64,000 nt of DNA from Centroberyx gerrardi (taxonomy: Eukaryota; Chordata; Actinopteri; Beryciformes; Berycidae). Below the pieces are notes generated by a model. The model was not told the DNA's origin. It searched no databases and saw only the letters and a program-made list of their open reading frames with translations. The DNA lies in the NCBI RefSeq assembly GCF_048128805.1, contig NC_136010.1, positions 18,976,980-19,040,979 of the forward strand, read 5' to 3'. Position 1 is the stretch's first letter, and each line of letters opens with the position of its first letter. Shown here one piece after another: positions 60,258 through 64,000 of this stretch. A program made the position numbers and the translations under genes.

Positions 60258-61993
60258 CAGATGTCCAGCTCAATGCTCCAGAGCTGTGTCACTGTTGACC
60301 CTGCCTCCCCTAACCATGTCCAACTCCATCCCTCCACCCCTCCTGCCACAGCTGGGTCTCTGACTGCTGTCCACCCGGTGTGTCCCAGCAGAGCAACCAC
60401 AATCCAGACCTCTTACTCATCTTTCCCTGGACAGGATTAGTCTGCATGTTCGATGGATGTCATTACACAACAACATCTCCGGAGTCCAACAGCCACTTCT
60501 GAAAATAGAGCTGGCATATATATCTTACAGCCTAGCGCCGCCTGTATGCGGATCTAGGCTAAAAGAATTCATAGACACAAACTTACAAGGCAAGCTACTG
60601 TCATTTTTGTTAATATTACAAAAGGTTTGTAAGGCAGATTGTTTGAGACAAATCTATTCCCAAGTGGTAACTTGTAAACCAGAAGTTGGCACTTCCTGGA
60701 GCCTTTTGAGAAAGTCCCATTTTTTTTTTTTTGGAGGGGGGGTTGCTTTGGGACAAATGAAAACCTAAAACTTCCTCTTTCTGAGAAACTGTGTTGCTGA
60801 GAGGAAACAGGTCCAGGGGGATATGTTTGTTCACTGTACTGTAGAGTCACGAATCAGCAGAGTCGCCATGGTACAGTAGGTTGCCGCCTGATTCCCTCCG
60901 CTGCAGAAGATCACTCATCATTTTCAACCCCGGGTCAGACTAGCGGGTCTCCGCGTGACACATAATGACACTAAGATGGATTCTATTCTATCTCAAATGT
61001 GCTATCGGTCCGGATTTCACTGAGCCAGATAGACACACGTGCAGATAAATCACAGCTTTATCTCACATGAAATGCATACTTGACCTTGGGAGAGAAAAAA
61101 AAATGACACCAAAGCACTTGGTGGGGTGTTGGCTCTGTTCACGTGGAGCTTACTGTGAGGAGAGGAGAGCTGTCTTCATATGCGCTACATCACTTGGAGC
61201 AATATTTTCTAAACCCTGTCCTGTGGTGCTCACCCATTCTCAGATTTCATGGAATTCCCATAAAATGAAATCAAGCAGGGTGTGTCTCGGTCCTTGGATG
61301 AATGCTTTAAACTGAAAAACCAGCCCCAATACAGGAAATTGGCTATAAACCTTACTCTTCACTACAAATCAGAGCATCACACCCCAATGTTGAAGCCTAC
61401 TGTCAACATACTGTGACAGATGACGGGTGGACTTATCAAAGATTTGTTGAGATTATGAAATGAACATGCTCTTCTCTTCTTCTTCCCCTATACTAAGCTG
61501 CCAAAACACGCATGGCTACATACTGCGCAGTACACATAATTACTTGGCCATGTCTCAAATATTGTACTTGTCTAACATCAAGCTGCAATCTGAAGAAGAT
61601 CTGAGCTTTCTGATGAAAGGCGATAAGGTTGTTCTGAAACAGGGGGCCAAAAGACAGAACGTATACGCTAAAGGAAAAGCTGCTCGCCTTCATTCTTATC
61701 TGCCGTTTTGCATTCCACTATTCTCTGCACATTTTGTGAAACGCTGCAGTTTTGTCAGCTGGGGATTACCAGATTTGTTTTTATTAAAAGTGCAGAATGA
61801 TAATGTTTAATCAATAAAAACAGAAATTCTTCATGATATGTCAAGTCAATAAGTTTGATTATACTTGTTTTTGTTGCTTTATTCCACTTGATGCTGCGTC
61901 AGTAAACCTTGTATGTTTCTGAATAATTACCACTTGAGTAGTGTTTTGTAAGCTCATGGGCTGGCCATCTGTAGTGTTTTGAAAAAGAAATAG

Positions 61994-62045
61994 TCAATCA
62001 ATCAATCAGTCAATCAGTTAGTGAATCAATCAATCAATCAATCAA
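61994..62045. repeat. (CAAT)n tetranucleotide repeat
   Basis: Interrupted TCAA/CAGT units over about 50 bp. Confidence 0.9.
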
Positions 62046-62481
62046 GTCAACTTTGTCCTATCATAGATCCCAGGCCTGAACTGAGCAGGACGACGTGCAG
62101 ACGAAGAAGAAGCAGAAGGGCTGACAACAGCGAGACGACAAACTCTCAGCCTTATCAGCAAAACAAAGAATATTCTGTTTCTCTCTGAGAGAATTATGGT
62201 TGGAGTGGACAAAAGTAGGCTATAACAAATTTGCCTGTGCCAATGCATTTGTAGGGTATGAGTCATATTTGCACATTTAAATCTCACAGTTGAAAACGGC
62301 CTGTATAGCCTCGTTTTTTCTTTCTGTGGAGAGAATAAGGAATAGAAGAGCCAGCACATTTAGGTTTACACGGCACACATAGGAATTATAGCTCAGCAGG
62401 TGGTAGCCAAACACAATTCTGGCAAATTGTTTTTCATGCTTCCTCTCCACTGTCAGCTAGGTATCATTAAACCGAAAGCTG

Positions 62482-62495
62482 GTTTCCATGGAAAC
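62482..62495. promoter_or_regulatory. palindromic X-box-like motif
   Basis: GTTTCCATGGAAAC is a perfect 14-bp palindrome differing from the RFX palindrome GTTRCCATGGYAAC at one base per half. Confidence 0.3.
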
Positions 62496-64000
62496 AAACT
62501 GTAGCGAGGGATAAGAAGGCTCAAGGCGGCCCTCAGAAACCCTTGGCCATCACCATGTCGGCAGCCGTGACACTTGACAACGAGTTTACTCAACTTAATC
62601 TGCCTTTAAGTGCAGCTCCTAATTTGTTTCCCTGTTAAACTTTCACATTTTCTTCACCTCAACTTAAGTATTTCAGCTTCATGGGTGAAGGTTCTAATTC
62701 AATCCCACCATCACTAAGCGGCAAGGGTGTCGCAGAACAAAAATTAGCCGAGGCCCATGGTATATCAAGTCAACAACACTGCTTATGGCAAGTAGGTCAC
62801 CAGACAGGGTTGAGGAGTCAGTCCTGATGGAATCCAGCTGAGAGCAAACAACTTCCTTGTTCAGCAGCCAGTGTGCTGCGGTAACATGTTCTTGTAGAGT
62901 AACTTCATATCTGAAATATGAGCACCTTTTAATTCAGGATCATTTCTGATGCAGAAAAAACACATCTGATCTCAATATTGTCCCAAAACAACAACTGCAT
63001 AATCACTTAGACAAGCCTTTTAATATTTCAATATTCATATAAGACCCATTTCAAGAAAGAGACTTTTATATTAAATCACAACACGCTGTGCAACTGATAC
63101 TGAGAACATGAACCTGAGCGAACCCAGGTCCCACGATTAAAATGATTCCCGTTCCCCGCTGCTGCAAAGAATTCAAGTGGAGACACTGTTAATATTACAG
63201 CCAATTGGCCCAGCTGGGGCTCAGAGCATGCTGTCTACAGCCTCAGTGGCAGGCCTGTTGTCATTCCCCACTTCAGGACTTCATGCTCTGCAACCTAAAC
63301 ACAACAGTGATGAAAAGGTCACATATCCTACTGTGGTCCACCCTGAACACAATCAGGGATCAAGTTGGAACATATTTATCATCAGCTCATATATTTAGCA
63401 ATACATTTTCAAATATAGATTTCTTTGATCTTGAATTTGCGCACACTCTACCATAGTTGCAAACCGAGAAAATGAACGTTTGCATGAGTCTCTGTCCCTC
63501 ACTTCCAAAGCCCTTATTTGGGTTAAAAAAAAAAAGTCCATGGAGTGGCCAAAAGCCCTGCTTATAGCCTAAGCACCAATGTAAGCGCCAAGTCCAATGT
63601 AAACCCCTCTGAAGCTCAGGCGCTGGCTGTGGAGAACTGGTAAGCACACTGGCATTCACATTTTGAGTTGAACTGTGGGTAAGACGCTATTGAGTTCAGA
63701 TGGCGGGATGTTCAGGGTGAATGTTCAGCAAAACAAAAGAAGGTGGATGTCTAGATGAATACGCAAGCCTTTTCAGTTTTGTTCTGAATAAAGTTCATTC
63801 TATCATTAACACCTACATAAACACCCATTCTCATATCTGCTCCTCTAGTCATCCATTGAGAATTTGTCAGAATACAAACTGAATACTATCAAAAATGGAC
63901 TGGGAAGAGACACACAAAGCCTTGGGCAATCATGGACAATTTCTATATATATAATGCGCAGACTAATAATAGGAAATACTGGGCGAACAATACCGGACGA

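Larger units (their letters stand above)
58496..64000. other. rap1gap 5' intron or upstream region, no exon seen
   Basis: No sequence resembling the expected first exon (MSGRKRSF-type) was recognised up to the right edge. Apart from the inverted-repeat element at 59728-60257, a CAAT repeat and an X-box-like motif, the sequence appears unique and non-coding. Confidence 0.5.

Overview
The window is vertebrate nuclear DNA, most likely from a ray-finned fish. It has intron-rich protein genes with GT-AG junctions, very dense dinucleotide microsatellites, and many short non-autonomous DNA transposons (hAT-, Harbinger- and Tc1/mariner-type) of the kind teleost genomes carry. All four recognised genes lie on the minus strand and all are orthologues of genes on human 1p36. 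No operon, CRISPR array, tRNA or rRNA was seen. This is an ordinary vertebrate locus. I found no evidence of an undescribed multi-gene system; the interesting points are at the level of splicing, regulation and repeats.

Layout, left to right. 1-3.76 kb is intron 1 of dvl1, and 3764-3933 is its first coding exon (start of the DIX domain). 4.3-6.4 kb is intergenic sequence and probable mxra8 3' UTR. 6486-15087 is a complete mxra8 gene, reconstructed as ten phase-compatible exons (426 residues), several of them only 16-80 nt long. 16079-17217 is a complete aurkaip1 gene in three exons (210 residues). 17.8-24.2 kb is an AT-rich gap with a long inverted repeat and the probable rap1gap 3' UTR. 24184-58495 holds 24 coding exons of rap1gap, coding for 781 residues plus an N-terminus that is not seen. 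All 24 exons join in frame. The very first coding exon (expected about 15 residues) was not found and probably lies beyond the right edge. 58.5-64 kb holds no recognisable gene, only an inverted-repeat element and scattered motifs.

Functions. Dvl1 is a cytoplasmic Wnt-signalling hub. Mxra8 is a two-Ig-domain type I membrane protein. Aurkaip1 is the mitochondrial small-ribosomal-subunit protein mS38. Rap1gap switches off the small GTPase Rap1; its long isoform also carries a GoLoco motif for G-alpha-i. They share a neighbourhood, not a pathway. dvl1-mxra8-aurkaip1 is the conserved 1p36.33 order, and in this genome rap1gap follows directly.

Exon boundaries were read by eye from splice consensus, reading phase and remembered orthologue sequence. 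No alignment, transcript data or repeat library was available.
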